Shown here: piece after piece, positions 37,001 to 45,814 of the stretch
Position numbering within the stretch: the stretch's first letter is position 1
Layout: each line of letters starts with the position of its first letter
Source: Polyangiaceae bacterium
GTDB taxonomy: Bacteria; Myxococcota_A; Polyangia; Polyangiales; Polyangiaceae
Length of the DNA: 64,000 nt
Assembly: GCA_025936115.1 (NCBI GenBank)
Contig: JAICTZ010000018.1
Span: 62,001-126,000 of the forward strand
Direction: 5' to 3'
Program-made: the position numbers and the translations under genes
The notes under the pieces: model-generated
Seen by the model: the letters and a program-made list of their open reading frames with translations, nothing else
What the model was told of the DNA's origin: nothing
The model's database searches: none

Positions 37001-40000
37001 CTGCCGCTGCTCACGGCTTGGTTCGTCGCCCCCGGAGTCGCGCGCTGGCTCGGCGCGCCGCTGCCGGCGCGGCGCCGAGACGAGCTGTCCGTCGATGACC
37101 GGCGATTCTTACGGCTCGTGGCGCGCAAGACGTGGCGCTTCTTCGCGCGCTTCGTCACCGAGCAGGACCATTTTCTGCCGCCGGACAACTTCCAGCAAGA
37201 GCCGCGCGGCGTGGTCGCGCACCGGACGTCGCCGACCAACATCGGTCTTTACCTTTTGTCCGTGGTCGCCGCGCACGACTTCGGAGTGCTCACGCGGCGC
37301 GAGCTCTGCGAACGGCTCGAACGCACGCTCGATACGCTCGATCGCCTGCCGCGTCGCGAGGGGCACCTGCTCAATTGGTACGACACCGAGACGCTCAATC
37401 CGCTCGCCCCCGAGTACGTGTCGACCGTCGACAGCGGTAACCTCGCCGCGTACCTCTGGACCATCGCGAGCGCGAGCTCCGATCTCGCCAAGTCGCCCAT
37501 CATTGCCGGGGAAACGTTTTTGGCGATTGCCGATGCGGTCGAGCTCGCGAGTCGCGCCGGCGCGGGGCCAGGCACGGCTTCGCGCTTGCGCGCGTTCGAG
37601 GCGGAGGTGCGGGCGCTCGCCGAGCCGCGTCCGGGCGGTCTTCTCGCCGCGCTCGAGGCCCTCGAAACCACGCGCGACACGCTCGCCGAGCTCGGTACCG
37701 TGCTCGCGGGCGAACCCACGGAAGCACGCTATTGGCTCGCCGAAGCCGAGCGCACGGCGCGCGCCTGGGCCGACGAGGTCATCACGCTTGCGCCCTACCT
37801 GACGCTCCTGCGCGAGACGGCGCCGGTCGTCGACGGCAGCATGGCCAAACTTTGGGTAGATCTCCGCGCGCGGCTCACCTCCCCGCTCGGTCTGGAAGGG
37901 CTCGAAAGCGCGGCGCATGCTGTGCGCGCGCTCTTGGACGACGCGACCGAGGCGGCGCGGCGACCCGGTAGCGCGCCTGCCGCGGCGCGGCTCGTGTCCG
38001 AGCTCGAAAGCGCCCTCGACCGCACGCTCGACGCCGTCGGCCGGCGCCGTCACGAGCTCGAGCGCGTCGCGAACCGCTGCCGCAGCCTGGCGGACGGCAT
38101 GAGCTTCCGCTTCTTGCTCGACTCGGAGCGCGAGCTGTTTGCGACCGGCTACAACGTCAGCAACGCGCGGCTCGACACGTCGCATTACGACCTCTTGGCG
38201 TCGGAAGCGCGCCTCGCGAGCCTCGTCGCGATCGCCAAAGGCGACGTGCCCGAAAAGCACTGGTTCCGGCTCGGCCGGCCGCGGGCACGCGTGGCGTCGG
38301 GGCGCGCGCTCTTGTCGTGGAGCGGCTCGATGTTCGAGTACCTGATGCCGCTCTTGGTCACGGAAAGCCTGCCGGACACGTTGCTCGACGAGACCATGCA
38401 GGCGGCGGTGCGGCGCCAGCGCGCCTACGGCACCGAACAGGGCGTGCCCTGGGGCGTCTCGGAGTCCGCGTACAACGTGATGGACCTCGAGATGACGTAC
38501 CAATACCGGGCCTTCGGCGTGCCCGGCCTCGGTCTCAAGGCGGGCCTCGCCGAGGATCTCGTGATCGCGCCGTACGCGACCGCGCTCGCGGCCCTCGTCG
38601 AGCCGGCCGCGGCGGTCAAGAACCTGCGGGTGCTCGCCAAGGATGGGCTCGAGGGCGACTACGGCTACTTCGAGGCCGTGGACTTTTCGGCGACGCGTGT
38701 GCCGCCGGGCAAGCGCGGCGTCGTCGTGCGCTCGTTCATGGCGCACCACCTCGGGATGAGCTTCGTCGCGCTCGACAACGTGCTCCACGAACGCGTGATG
38801 CAGCGCCGCTTTCACGCCGATCGGCGCATCAAGGCGACGGCGCTGTTGCTCGAAGAGCGCATCCCGACGGGCGCGCCCTTGCTCGAGGTGCCCGAGGCCG
38901 CGCTCGCCGCGCCCGTGCGCCACGGCGTTGACCTCGACGCGCTCGAGCACGTGCGACTCGAGGACATGACGCCCGTCCGGCTGCACCTGCTCGGCCACGG
39001 CGCGCTCTCGACGTTCGTCACGGCGGCGGGCTCGGGTGCCCTCACCTGGAAGGGCATGGACATCAACCGCTTCCGCGAGGACTCGGTGTTCGACGCGGGC
39101 GGCATCTACGCGTACGTGCGCGACCTCGGGAAGAACAAGACTTGGTCGGCCGCGTACTACCCGAGCCGGCGCCAAGCCGACGCTTACGAGGTCGCCTTTT
39201 CGATCGATCGCGTCGAGGTCCACCGGCGTGACGGCGCGCTCGAGACCATCACCGAGGTCGTGCCGTCGCCCGAACATCCCGCGGAGGTGCGGCGCTTCAC
39301 GCTGAAAAACCACGGTTCGGAGCCGAGCGAGCTCGAGCTCACCACGTTCACCGAGCTCGCGCTCGCGCCGCGCGCCGCCGACATGGCGCACCGCGCGTTC
39401 AGCAGCATGTTCATCGAGACGGAGTTTTTGCCCGAGTGCGGCGCGCTCGTCGCCCATCGCCGGCCGCGCGCGCCGGGTGAAGCGGGCATCTGGGTCGCGC
39501 AGGTGCTCACGCCCGAAGACGAAGGCTTCGGACCGATCGACTTCGACACGTCGCGTTCGAGCTTCGTCGGCCGCAACGGTTCGCTCGAGCGCCCGCGCGC
39601 GTTCAGCGAAACGACGAGCGCGCTCGCGCAGCGGACGGGCGCCGTGCTCGATCCCGCGTTCGTGCTCCGCCGGCGCGTGCGGCTCGGCGCCGGCGCCGTC
39701 GTGCGGGTGACGCTCACGACGCTCATGGCCGAGACGCGCGAGGAGTGCTTGCACTGGGCGGCCGTTTACGCCGCGGCGCAGGCGATCCCGCGTGCCTTCG
39801 AGCTCGCCTGGGCGGACGCTCGCGTCGAGCTCCGCCACGTCGGCGTGACCGCGGTGCAAGCCCACCGCTTCCAGCGCCTGCTCTCCGCGATCATGTTTCC
39901 GCTGCCGGGCCTGCGCGTCTCGTTCGAGCCGTCGACGCTCGGGACGTCCGGCAAGAACGCGCTCTGGGCGCGAGGGATATCCGGTGATTTGCCGCTCGTC

Positions 40001-42826
40001 GTGCTCCGGCTCGATCACCCCGACTTCGACGAGCTCTTCCGCGAGCTCATGCTCGCGCACAGCTATTTCAGGGTGAACGCCGTCTCGTTCGATCTCTTGG
40101 TGCTGAACGAGGAGCCCGGCGGCTACTTGCAACCGCTCTACAATCAAGCGCTCGACATCGTGCGCTCGACGCATTCCGAGGGCCTGCTCGACCAGCGCGG
40201 CGGCATCTTCGTGCGACGCGCGGACCAGATGCCGGAGGGCGATCAAAAGCTCGTGCTCGCGTCGGCGCGGGCAGTGTTCACCGCGTCGGGTGGCTCGCTC
40301 TTGCGTCAGCTCAAGCGCGCGACGCGTCGTGTAGAGCTGCCCGAGCTCTTGGCACCCACCAAGCGTCCGACGCCGCGCCCGTCTCTGCCGCCGGCAGCGC
40401 CGAGCGAGCTCGTGTTCCACAACGGCCTCGGCGGCTTCACGCCCGACGGCCGCGAGTACGTGCTGACGCTCGACCGCCACACGCGCACGCCGCTGCCCTG
40501 GTGCAACGTGATGGCCAACGCGAGCTACGGCTCCGTCGTGTCCGAAAGCGGCTCGAGCTTCACCTGGGCGGGCAACAGCCAGCGCCAGCGCTTGACGCCC
40601 TGGAGCAACGATCCGCTGCTCGATCCGTCGGGCCAGGAGCTCTACGTGCGCGACGACGACGACGGCTCGGTGTGGTCGGCGACGCCGCGGCCGGCGGGCG
40701 GCACCGCCGTCTATACCGTCGCTCACGGACAAGGCTACTCCCGCTTCAGCCACGCCCGCGTCGGTCTGTTCCACGAGCTCACGCTGTTCGTCGCCGCGGA
40801 AGACGCCGTGGCTTTTCAGCGGCTGCGCATCGAGAACCGCGGCGACACGCGCCGGCGCTTGTCGCTCTACGGAGTCGTCGAGTGGGTGCTCGGCAGCAAC
40901 CGCGAGACGAGCCGGCTCACGGTGGCCACGGCCTGGGACGCGGCCGCTCGCACCCTCACGGCGACGAACCCGCTCGCCATGTCGCCGCACGCGATCGCTT
41001 TCTACGCCGCGACGGCGCCCATCACGAGCTTCACGGCCAATCGCGAGGAGTTCTTCGGGATGCCCGGCTCACGCACCTGGCCGCACGCGCTCAGGCGCTC
41101 GGCGCTTTCGGGTCAGTACGGCATGGGCTTCGAGCCGTGCGCGGCGCTCGAGACGCGCGTGACGCTCGAACCGGGCGAGTCGTACGAGGTGACGTTCGTC
41201 CTCGGCCACGGCAAGGATCTCGAACAGACGCGCGCGCTCGCGGCTCGGTACGCGGACGAAGCGGCCGTGGCGCGTGCGTTCAACGCCGCCGTCGCACGCT
41301 GGGACGAGCTGCTCTCGGTGATCACGGTAAAGACGCCCGATCCCTCGCTCGACCTCTTGATGAACCGCTGGGTGCTGTATCAAGCGCTCAGTTGCCGGAT
41401 TTGGGCGCGCTCGGGGTTTTACCAGTCGAGCGGCGCGTTCGGTTTCCGCGATCAGCTGCAAGACGTGCTCTGCCTTTTGCACACGCTGCCGGGCGCCGCG
41501 CGCGAGCACTTGCTGGTCGCGGCGGCGCGCCAATTCGTGGAAGGCGACGTGCAGCACTGGTGGCACGCCGAAGCCGGTGACGGCGTGCGCACGCACTGCT
41601 CCGACGACAAGCTCTGGCTGCCGTTCGCAGTGGCCGAGTACGTGCGCGTGACCGGCGATCGCGCCGTGCTCGACGAGCCCGTGCCGTTTCTCAGCGAGCG
41701 CCTGCTCGGCCCCGAGGAGCATGATCTGTACAGCACTCCCGCGAGCACCAGCGACACGGCGCCGCTCTACGAACACTGCGCGCGAGCGCTCGAATCGTCG
41801 CTCGGCGTGGGCCCGCGCGGACTGCCCAAGATGGGCGCCGGCGACTGGAACGACGGTATGAATCGCATCGGCGTGAAGGGGGAGGGGGAGAGCGTGTGGC
41901 TCGCCTGGTTCCTCGCGAAGACGCTGAACGACTTCGCGCCCCTCGCGCAGGCTCGTCGCGACGCGCGCGTGACGCGCTGGCTCGAGCATGCTCGGCGGGT
42001 GTGCGAAGCGGCCGAGACGCACGCTTGGGATGGCGCTTGGTACCGCCGCGCCTTCTACGACGACGGACGTCCCGTAGGTACGGCGTCCGCTTCGGAGTGC
42101 CGCATCGACGCCATCGCTCAATCGTGGGCGGTGCTCGCCGGCAGTGCGGACCGGCGCCGCGCCGCGAGCGCCGTGCTCGAATCCGAGCGTCTGCTCGTGC
42201 AGGAAGACGCGCGCATCATGTGCTTGCTCGCACCGCCCTTTACCGGCAAAGACGGCGACCCGGGTTACATCGCGAGCTACCCGGCCGGCATTCGCGAAAA
42301 CGGCGGCCAGTACACGCACGGCGTGCTCTTCACCCTGCGCGCCCTCGCCGAGCTCGGCGAAGCCGAACGCGCGGAACACCTGCTCGGCATCTTGAACCCC
42401 GTGCGCCACGCGCTCACGCCGTCCGATGTCGAGCGCTACCAAGTCGAGCCCTATGTCGTCGCAGCCGACGTCTACTCGGACGCTGCGCACGCCGGGCGCG
42501 GCGGCTGGACCTGGTACACCGGTTCGGCCGGCTGGTTTTATCGCATCGTGCTCGAAGATGTGCTCGGCTTCCGGCGCGCGGGCGACAAGCTCACGCTGTC
42601 GCCCTGCATCCCGCTCGGGTGGCGCGGCTTCGAGCTCAATTACCGCTATGGTCGCTCGACACTGCGCGTGTTCGTGGAGAATGGTCACGGTCCTTCGGCG
42701 ACCGACGACAGCATGCGGCTCGACGGTCGCACGCAGCGCAGCCACGAGGTCACACTCGTAGACGACGGTCAGACGCACGAGCTCCGCGTCCTCGTCGGTG
42801 AGCGCCGCCTTCGGTCCTCAGCGTGA
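34052..42826 (+). CDS. cyclic beta-1,2-glucan synthase (NdvB/ChvB type, GT84-GH94)
   Basis: A 2,924-residue protein, close to the usual size of NdvB/ChvB. The N-terminal region (about 1-430) is helical. Membrane spans occur near 430-490 and again around 850-1020. Between them lies the GT84 glycosyltransferase, with LDADTELP near residue 640 and RQHRWMRGDWQL near 790. The C-terminal half holds the Glyco_transf_36 and GH94 phosphorylase modules; KMGAGDWNDGMNRIG near residue 2600 contains the general-acid Asp of GH94 enzymes. The protein should polymerise glucose from UDP-glucose, trim the chain by phosphorolysis, cyclise it and deliver glucan towards the periplasm for osmotic or envelope protection. 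Start at ATG 34052 because of the overlap with the zinc-ribbon gene. Confidence 0.92.
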   Translation: MNFSTPLPAERVSAIPERLCPALDPGACWDEPDALRGEIHVADQLVSHAAALARAHGPPSHTVATGGLRQRFTAVRRQIHEAYAVLTARLKQGKDPSPAEEWLLENSHVVEDQIREIDEDLPRGYLLELPRLGLGRMRGYPRVYALCLDYLRHTDARLDLATLSHFVESYQGVEPLTIGELWAVPIMLRLGLLLVVGALAASEASAGNRERADAGSERLLGARQNALELGAELVALERSGAPITAPFLVQLARRLREHDDQALAVAFDWLALQSQKLGSSPEELARLQHLKQAADQVSVGNAVTSMRAVAALDWNAFFERTSAVEAVLRRDPFGTYAATEPETRDRYRHAVERLARRGEGGEVGVARLALTLAEQAREQAPSDVKRAHVGYYLSDDGSSLLEGLVRYRPTLGERFRRGLLRRPELFYFGSIGLLALGIVASMVAWALGGAALGSERVTLAVGVGLLALLPASEVGSALTQAFVTAVLRPRLLPRLDFEAGIPAQYRTLVVVPCLLDGKQTLDTLLEELEVRSLANGDEHLHFALLADFTDASSEELPSDGELVRAALEAVRRLNARHPGEEQRYWFFHRRRLYNASEGTFMGWERKRGKLEELNRLLRGATDTSFAWVDAPSELLRAVRYVITLDADTELPRDTARELIATLAHPLNAAEFDAERRRVVRGYGIAQPRVGPLPPSSRKSRYAWLTAGPAGLDPYTTAVSDVYQDLFAEGSFTGKAIYDVDAFAAALSDRVPENALLSHDLFESFFARSALVTDVEVLDEQPPSYEVHAARQHRWMRGDWQLVRWLVGRVPARDGTPRPNDLRALDRFKLADNLRRSLLPPALVLLALFAWFVGGRLAVALGLLFLGVLVTPLVAQAVLAVTREASRVSGAPWAGFGTAMGRGVLGVLVSLVFLLDQALLSLDAISVALYRLAVKRRLLEWVTMRQSAGGRPNGTSPRLLLASALAVAIAVCLFVWRAHSAVAALPLLTAWFVAPGVARWLGAPLPARRRDELSVDDRRFLRLVARKTWRFFARFVTEQDHFLPPDNFQQEPRGVVAHRTSPTNIGLYLLSVVAAHDFGVLTRRELCERLERTLDTLDRLPRREGHLLNWYDTETLNPLAPEYVSTVDSGNLAAYLWTIASASSDLAKSPIIAGETFLAIADAVELASRAGAGPGTASRLRAFEAEVRALAEPRPGGLLAALEALETTRDTLAELGTVLAGEPTEARYWLAEAERTARAWADEVITLAPYLTLLRETAPVVDGSMAKLWVDLRARLTSPLGLEGLESAAHAVRALLDDATEAARRPGSAPAAARLVSELESALDRTLDAVGRRRHELERVANRCRSLADGMSFRFLLDSERELFATGYNVSNARLDTSHYDLLASEARLASLVAIAKGDVPEKHWFRLGRPRARVASGRALLSWSGSMFEYLMPLLVTESLPDTLLDETMQAAVRRQRAYGTEQGVPWGVSESAYNVMDLEMTYQYRAFGVPGLGLKAGLAEDLVIAPYATALAALVEPAAAVKNLRVLAKDGLEGDYGYFEAVDFSATRVPPGKRGVVVRSFMAHHLGMSFVALDNVLHERVMQRRFHADRRIKATALLLEERIPTGAPLLEVPEAALAAPVRHGVDLDALEHVRLEDMTPVRLHLLGHGALSTFVTAAGSGALTWKGMDINRFREDSVFDAGGIYAYVRDLGKNKTWSAAYYPSRRQADAYEVAFSIDRVEVHRRDGALETITEVVPSPEHPAEVRRFTLKNHGSEPSELELTTFTELALAPRAADMAHRAFSSMFIETEFLPECGALVAHRRPRAPGEAGIWVAQVLTPEDEGFGPIDFDTSRSSFVGRNGSLERPRAFSETTSALAQRTGAVLDPAFVLRRRVRLGAGAVVRVTLTTLMAETREECLHWAAVYAAAQAIPRAFELAWADARVELRHVGVTAVQAHRFQRLLSAIMFPLPGLRVSFEPSTLGTSGKNALWARGISGDLPLVVLRLDHPDFDELFRELMLAHSYFRVNAVSFDLLVLNEEPGGYLQPLYNQALDIVRSTHSEGLLDQRGGIFVRRADQMPEGDQKLVLASARAVFTASGGSLLRQLKRATRRVELPELLAPTKRPTPRPSLPPAAPSELVFHNGLGGFTPDGREYVLTLDRHTRTPLPWCNVMANASYGSVVSESGSSFTWAGNSQRQRLTPWSNDPLLDPSGQELYVRDDDDGSVWSATPRPAGGTAVYTVAHGQGYSRFSHARVGLFHELTLFVAAEDAVAFQRLRIENRGDTRRRLSLYGVVEWVLGSNRETSRLTVATAWDAAARTLTATNPLAMSPHAIAFYAATAPITSFTANREEFFGMPGSRTWPHALRRSALSGQYGMGFEPCAALETRVTLEPGESYEVTFVLGHGKDLEQTRALAARYADEAAVARAFNAAVARWDELLSVITVKTPDPSLDLLMNRWVLYQALSCRIWARSGFYQSSGAFGFRDQLQDVLCLLHTLPGAAREHLLVAAARQFVEGDVQHWWHAEAGDGVRTHCSDDKLWLPFAVAEYVRVTGDRAVLDEPVPFLSERLLGPEEHDLYSTPASTSDTAPLYEHCARALESSLGVGPRGLPKMGAGDWNDGMNRIGVKGEGESVWLAWFLAKTLNDFAPLAQARRDARVTRWLEHARRVCEAAETHAWDGAWYRRAFYDDGRPVGTASASECRIDAIAQSWAVLAGSADRRRAASAVLESERLLVQEDARIMCLLAPPFTGKDGDPGYIASYPAGIRENGGQYTHGVLFTLRALAELGEAERAEHLLGILNPVRHALTPSDVERYQVEPYVVAADVYSDAAHAGRGGWTWYTGSAGWFYRIVLEDVLGFRRAGDKLTLSPCIPLGWRGFELNYRYGRSTLRVFVENGHGPSATDDSMRLDGRTQRSHEVTLVDDGQTHELRVLVGERRLRSSA

Positions 42827-42890
42827 TCAAATGCCGCGCGCCTGACGAGCCCTGAACGCGAGCTTTCCTCGACCTTCGCCGCCAGTGAGC

Positions 42891-42907
42891 TTGGCATGGC
42901 GTCTGCA
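42891..42907 (+). promoter_or_regulatory. putative sigma-54 promoter
   Basis: TTGGCATGG (42891-42899) and CTGCA (42903-42907) in GG-N10-GC spacing; 12 of 14 consensus positions match. Predicted start about 42918, 42 bases before the mini-ORF GTG. The rest of the 42827-42959 gap shows nothing else. Confidence 0.5.
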
Positions 42908-42959
42908 CACGGAGAAGTGCCGCGCGGCCCGTCCGCACGGCTCAGCAAGGAGAGCCGCC

Positions 42960-43016
42960 GTGGAAGCCAAGCACACCGTCAGTCAGCGCTCCTTTTCGGA
43001 GCTCGTGAGCAAATGA
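42960..43016 (+). CDS. possible 18-residue leader peptide
   Basis: GTG at 42960 is preceded by AAGGAG (42947-42952) at good spacing and opens an 18-codon frame (MEAKHTVSQRSFSELVSK) whose TGA overlaps the next ATG by four bases (43013-43016). The end RSFSELVSK faintly resembles the N-terminus of phage-holin-like membrane proteins. It may serve only to couple translation, or be a relic. Confidence 0.4.
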   Translation: MEAKHTVSQRSFSELVSK

Positions 43017-43255
43017 GCGCCGCACACGTCATCGGTAGGGCAATAGGCGCAACCCTGCTCGTTTGCGGCGCTCATTTCCTCGTGCGCGCACTCACGGGCA
43101 AGACGCCGCTCGCTCACGCGAAGGACTGGCTCGAGCGCAGCAAGGCGTCGGAGCCGCCGATGGCGCCGCGGCCCCCGACCGATCCGGTCGACGAGTCGTC
43201 GTGGGAGTCGTTCCCGGCGAGCGATCCTCCGGCACATTCGCCGAAGAATGCCTGA
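43013..43255 (+). CDS. small membrane protein with SFPASDPP motif
   Basis: An 80-residue protein with a hydrophobic segment (GRAIGATLLVCGAHFLVRALTG, about 7-28), a short linker and the C-terminal motif DPVDESSWESFPASDPPAHSP, which is found at the ends of many small stress-associated bacterial proteins. The function is unknown. The ATG at 43013 overlaps the leader peptide stop; a frame from 42896 would begin inside the promoter and lacks a good site. The next gene is convergent, 14 bp away. Confidence 0.6.
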   Translation: MSAAHVIGRAIGATLLVCGAHFLVRALTGKTPLAHAKDWLERSKASEPPMAPRPPTDPVDESSWESFPASDPPAHSPKNA

Positions 43256-43269
43256 ACGTGAGTCTTTCT

Positions 43270-43689
43270 TCACCTCCCGGTTTGGAACTCGGCGGTGACC
43301 TCGTTCGGCGGCGTCACGGCAGGCACCAGGATCGCCGCGGGCCTAAGATAGTGGCCTTGCAGGTCGACCCAGTGACTCTGCGAAAAGAGCGCGCGGCCGT
43401 CGGCGGTGAAGTGGAACGCCCACGGGCAAAACCGCGCGGTCGCGTCGGGCGTGACCCAGCCGCCGCGCTGCCAGACGTAGTAGCGGCCGCGCCACGACCA
43501 GCCTCCGTCTTGAAACACTACGTTCTTGCCCTTGGGCGGCTTCGGAACGAGCTCGGAGAGCGCGGGCGGCGGCGGATACGGTACCTCGAAGAACGCATCG
43601 TCCGAGGGGGCAACTTGCCTCGGCAGTGGCAGGCTCGAACCACAAGCGGTCCCGAGCGCGGCGACGAAAAGCAGCCCAATGCGATGCAT
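43270..43689 (-). CDS. putative lipoprotein with Trp/Tyr-rich core
   Basis: A 139-residue protein with a lipoprotein signal (MHRIGLLFVAALGTAC, Cys16). The mature part is Pro-rich at first, then contains GWSWRGRYYVWQRGGWVTP, a Trp/Arg/Tyr-rich strand pattern seen in small surface proteins, and CPWAFHFTADGRALFSQSHWVD. I recognise no family. Its start codon abuts that of the TamL-like gene on the other strand in the palindrome ATGCAT. The frame stays open upstream to 44727 only because it is antisense to that gene. Confidence 0.6.
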   Translation of the reverse strand: MHRIGLLFVAALGTACGSSLPLPRQVAPSDDAFFEVPYPPPPALSELVPKPPKGKNVVFQDGGWSWRGRYYVWQRGGWVTPDATARFCPWAFHFTADGRALFSQSHWVDLQGHYLRPAAILVPAVTPPNEVTAEFQTGR

Positions 43690-45813
43690 GTCGCGAGGCA
43701 GAGCAGGAATCGCGCCGGGGCGTGCCCGATCGCCGCACTGCTCGCGACACTCGTGCTGGTGTGTTTGGCGAGCGGCTGTGCGCGCATTCCGAAGCAGCGT
43801 TACGCGCTCGACCGTATCGATTTCGTGGGCAACCGAGTGCTCGGAGACGGCGAGCTCGAAGATCACATCGCGAGTCGCGAGTCGCCCAAGTTTCTGGGAC
43901 TGTTCGAGGGCTTCATCGACGAATACGAGGTGTTCGATCGCTACGTGCTCGAGCGCGATCTCGAGCGCGTCGAACGCTACTATCGCGCCAAGGGCTATTA
44001 CGACGCCCGAGCGCGCGTCGCGCGCGTCTACTCTTCCGGCAGGCACGTGCGCGTCGAGATCGTGCTCGAAGAGGGCAACCCCGTGCTCGTCGGACGTGTC
44101 GACGTGCACGGACTCGAAACCATGTCGCCGAGCCTGCGCGCCAAAGCGGAGGATTTCGCGCGACGCCGCATGCGCTTGCAGAAGCCGCTCGAGGAAGAGC
44201 GGCTGCACGCGGTCGAGCAAGAAATCGCGCGGCTGCTCGGGGACGAGGGCTACGCCTGGGTCAAGGTCAAGGGTTCGGTCGACGTCGACCTGCCTCATCG
44301 GGTGGCGAGCGTCGGCTTTTGGATTGAACCCGGTAAGCCCGCGCGCCTCGGCGCCGTGCGCATTCAGGGTCTCGAAAAAATCCCCGAAGGCCCCGTGCGG
44401 CGCGCGCTCAACCTGAAACCGGGCGAACCGTATTCGCTGAGCGACCTCGAGGCGGCACGACAAGCCGTGCTCGATCTCGGTGTCTTCAGCGCCGTCACCA
44501 TCGAACCGGACCTGCCCCCCGACGCCGGCGAGCCGGACGTCATGCCTTTGCTCGTCAAGGTCGAGGTCACCAAGCTGCGCAGCGTTCACCTCGGCGGCGG
44601 TGTCGAAATCGACTCCCTCAAGTCGGAAATTCACGCGACGGCAGGCTGGGAGGATCGCAACTTCCTGGGCGGCTTCCGGCGTTTTCAAGTCGAAGCCGTG
44701 CCCGGCGTGGTGCTGTATCCGACGCACCTACCGAACGTCAAGGCGCCACGCAGGCTCTTACCCGAAGGACGTCTACGCGCCGAGATCCGCCAACCGGGCT
44801 TCCTCGAGGCGCGCACGACGGGCGTGATTCGGGGCCAGTTCAGTATCTATCCCTTGCTCTTGAGCGCCGAGCTCCCGCCTGGCGCGCCGATCATCGGCTA
44901 CCGCGAGCTCCGGGGCGCAGTCGGGTTCGAGCGCAACATTCAGAAGCTGAACCTGTCACTGACGCAGAACGTGCAAAATAACGCGCCTTTCACCTACGCG
45001 GGGCCGCTCGATCCCGATCTCGTCTCCGTGCTCGCCTCCTACCCGGAGCTATTTGCGGACCTGGAGCTCACGGACAGTCGCGTGAGCCCGCATTCGGGCG
45101 TCTCCGTGCGCAACACGTTCCAGGTGGCGGGGGTCGGCGGCGACGCGCGCGACGTGAAAATCGTGCCGGACGTGCGCGGCTATATTCCGCTCGCACGCAA
45201 GGTCACGCTGGCAATCCGCGCGAGCGTCGGCATGCTCTTCCCCGCCAACTACGGCCAAACGGTCGAGCCGAACTCGATGACACGCACGCCGGGTGACGCA
45301 ACGAGACAAGAGTGGGTGCGTGACTCGGAGCTCATGTTCTTGCGCGGACTGTTTTCGGGCGGTCCGGGTTCGAATCGCGGTTACGGCCTGCGTGAAATCG
45401 GCCCACACGGCTTGGTCCCGTTTTACGCGCCGGGCGTCACTGGCACTCAAGCGGGCGCGACCTGCACCAACGTTCCGACCGAGCAGAGCGCCTGTGATTT
45501 GCCGCTTGGCGGCTTCACCCAGTGGGAAAGCAGCGTCGAAGTGCGTTATCCCATCTCGGGGCCGTTCTCGGGAGTCGTTTTCGTGGATGGCGCGGACGTT
45601 GCTCCGAGAAAGCTGGTGTTCCGCTTCGATCGCCCTCATTTGAGCGCTGGCGTCGGCTTCCGCTACGACACGCCAATCGGCCCCGTGCGCCTCGACGCCG
45701 GATATCGTATTCCTGGTCTGCAGGCGCCCGAAAACGCGCCCGACGAGGGGAAGCCGGCTACCATCTTGGGCATTCCAGCCGCGCTCTCGTTCGGCATTGG
45801 CGAGGCGTTCTAA
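43684..45813 (+). CDS. TamA/BamA-like outer-membrane assembly protein with lipoprotein signal (TamL-like)
   Basis: A 709-residue Omp85 protein. The N-terminus ends in ALLATLVLVCLASGC, a lipobox with Cys32, instead of a plain Sec signal. About three POTRA domains (roughly 40-360) follow: YALDRIDFVGNRVL, VLVGRVDVHGLETM and RLGAVRIQGLEKI start them. The C-terminal bacterial surface antigen barrel (about 380-709) has FLRGLFSGGPGSNRGYGLREIGP and GFRYDTPIGPVRLDAGY, the latter matching the lid-lock-type region of the family. Lipidated TamA relatives (TamL) are known from Bacteroidetes. It is followed 1 bp later by tamB, so the pair probably forms a translocation and assembly or lipid-transport module. 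Confidence 0.85.
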   Translation: MHVARQSRNRAGACPIAALLATLVLVCLASGCARIPKQRYALDRIDFVGNRVLGDGELEDHIASRESPKFLGLFEGFIDEYEVFDRYVLERDLERVERYYRAKGYYDARARVARVYSSGRHVRVEIVLEEGNPVLVGRVDVHGLETMSPSLRAKAEDFARRRMRLQKPLEEERLHAVEQEIARLLGDEGYAWVKVKGSVDVDLPHRVASVGFWIEPGKPARLGAVRIQGLEKIPEGPVRRALNLKPGEPYSLSDLEAARQAVLDLGVFSAVTIEPDLPPDAGEPDVMPLLVKVEVTKLRSVHLGGGVEIDSLKSEIHATAGWEDRNFLGGFRRFQVEAVPGVVLYPTHLPNVKAPRRLLPEGRLRAEIRQPGFLEARTTGVIRGQFSIYPLLLSAELPPGAPIIGYRELRGAVGFERNIQKLNLSLTQNVQNNAPFTYAGPLDPDLVSVLASYPELFADLELTDSRVSPHSGVSVRNTFQVAGVGGDARDVKIVPDVRGYIPLARKVTLAIRASVGMLFPANYGQTVEPNSMTRTPGDATRQEWVRDSELMFLRGLFSGGPGSNRGYGLREIGPHGLVPFYAPGVTGTQAGATCTNVPTEQSACDLPLGGFTQWESSVEVRYPISGPFSGVVFVDGADVAPRKLVFRFDRPHLSAGVGFRYDTPIGPVRLDAGYRIPGLQAPENAPDEGKPATILGIPAALSFGIGEAF

Positions 45814-45814
45814 C

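Noticed and set aside
37109-40990. A 1,293-codon open frame on the minus strand
   Set aside because: It lies wholly antisense to the cyclic glucan synthase. Its translation is low-complexity Arg/Ala/His sequence, as expected from GC-rich shadow frames.
41069-42778. A 569-codon minus-strand frame
   Set aside because: Same reason: antisense shadow of the glucan synthase GH94 region.
43270-44727. Long minus-strand frame (485 codons) ending in the lipoprotein
   Set aside because: Only the last 139 codons have a signal peptide and protein-like sequence. The rest is antisense to the POTRA domains of the TamL-like gene.
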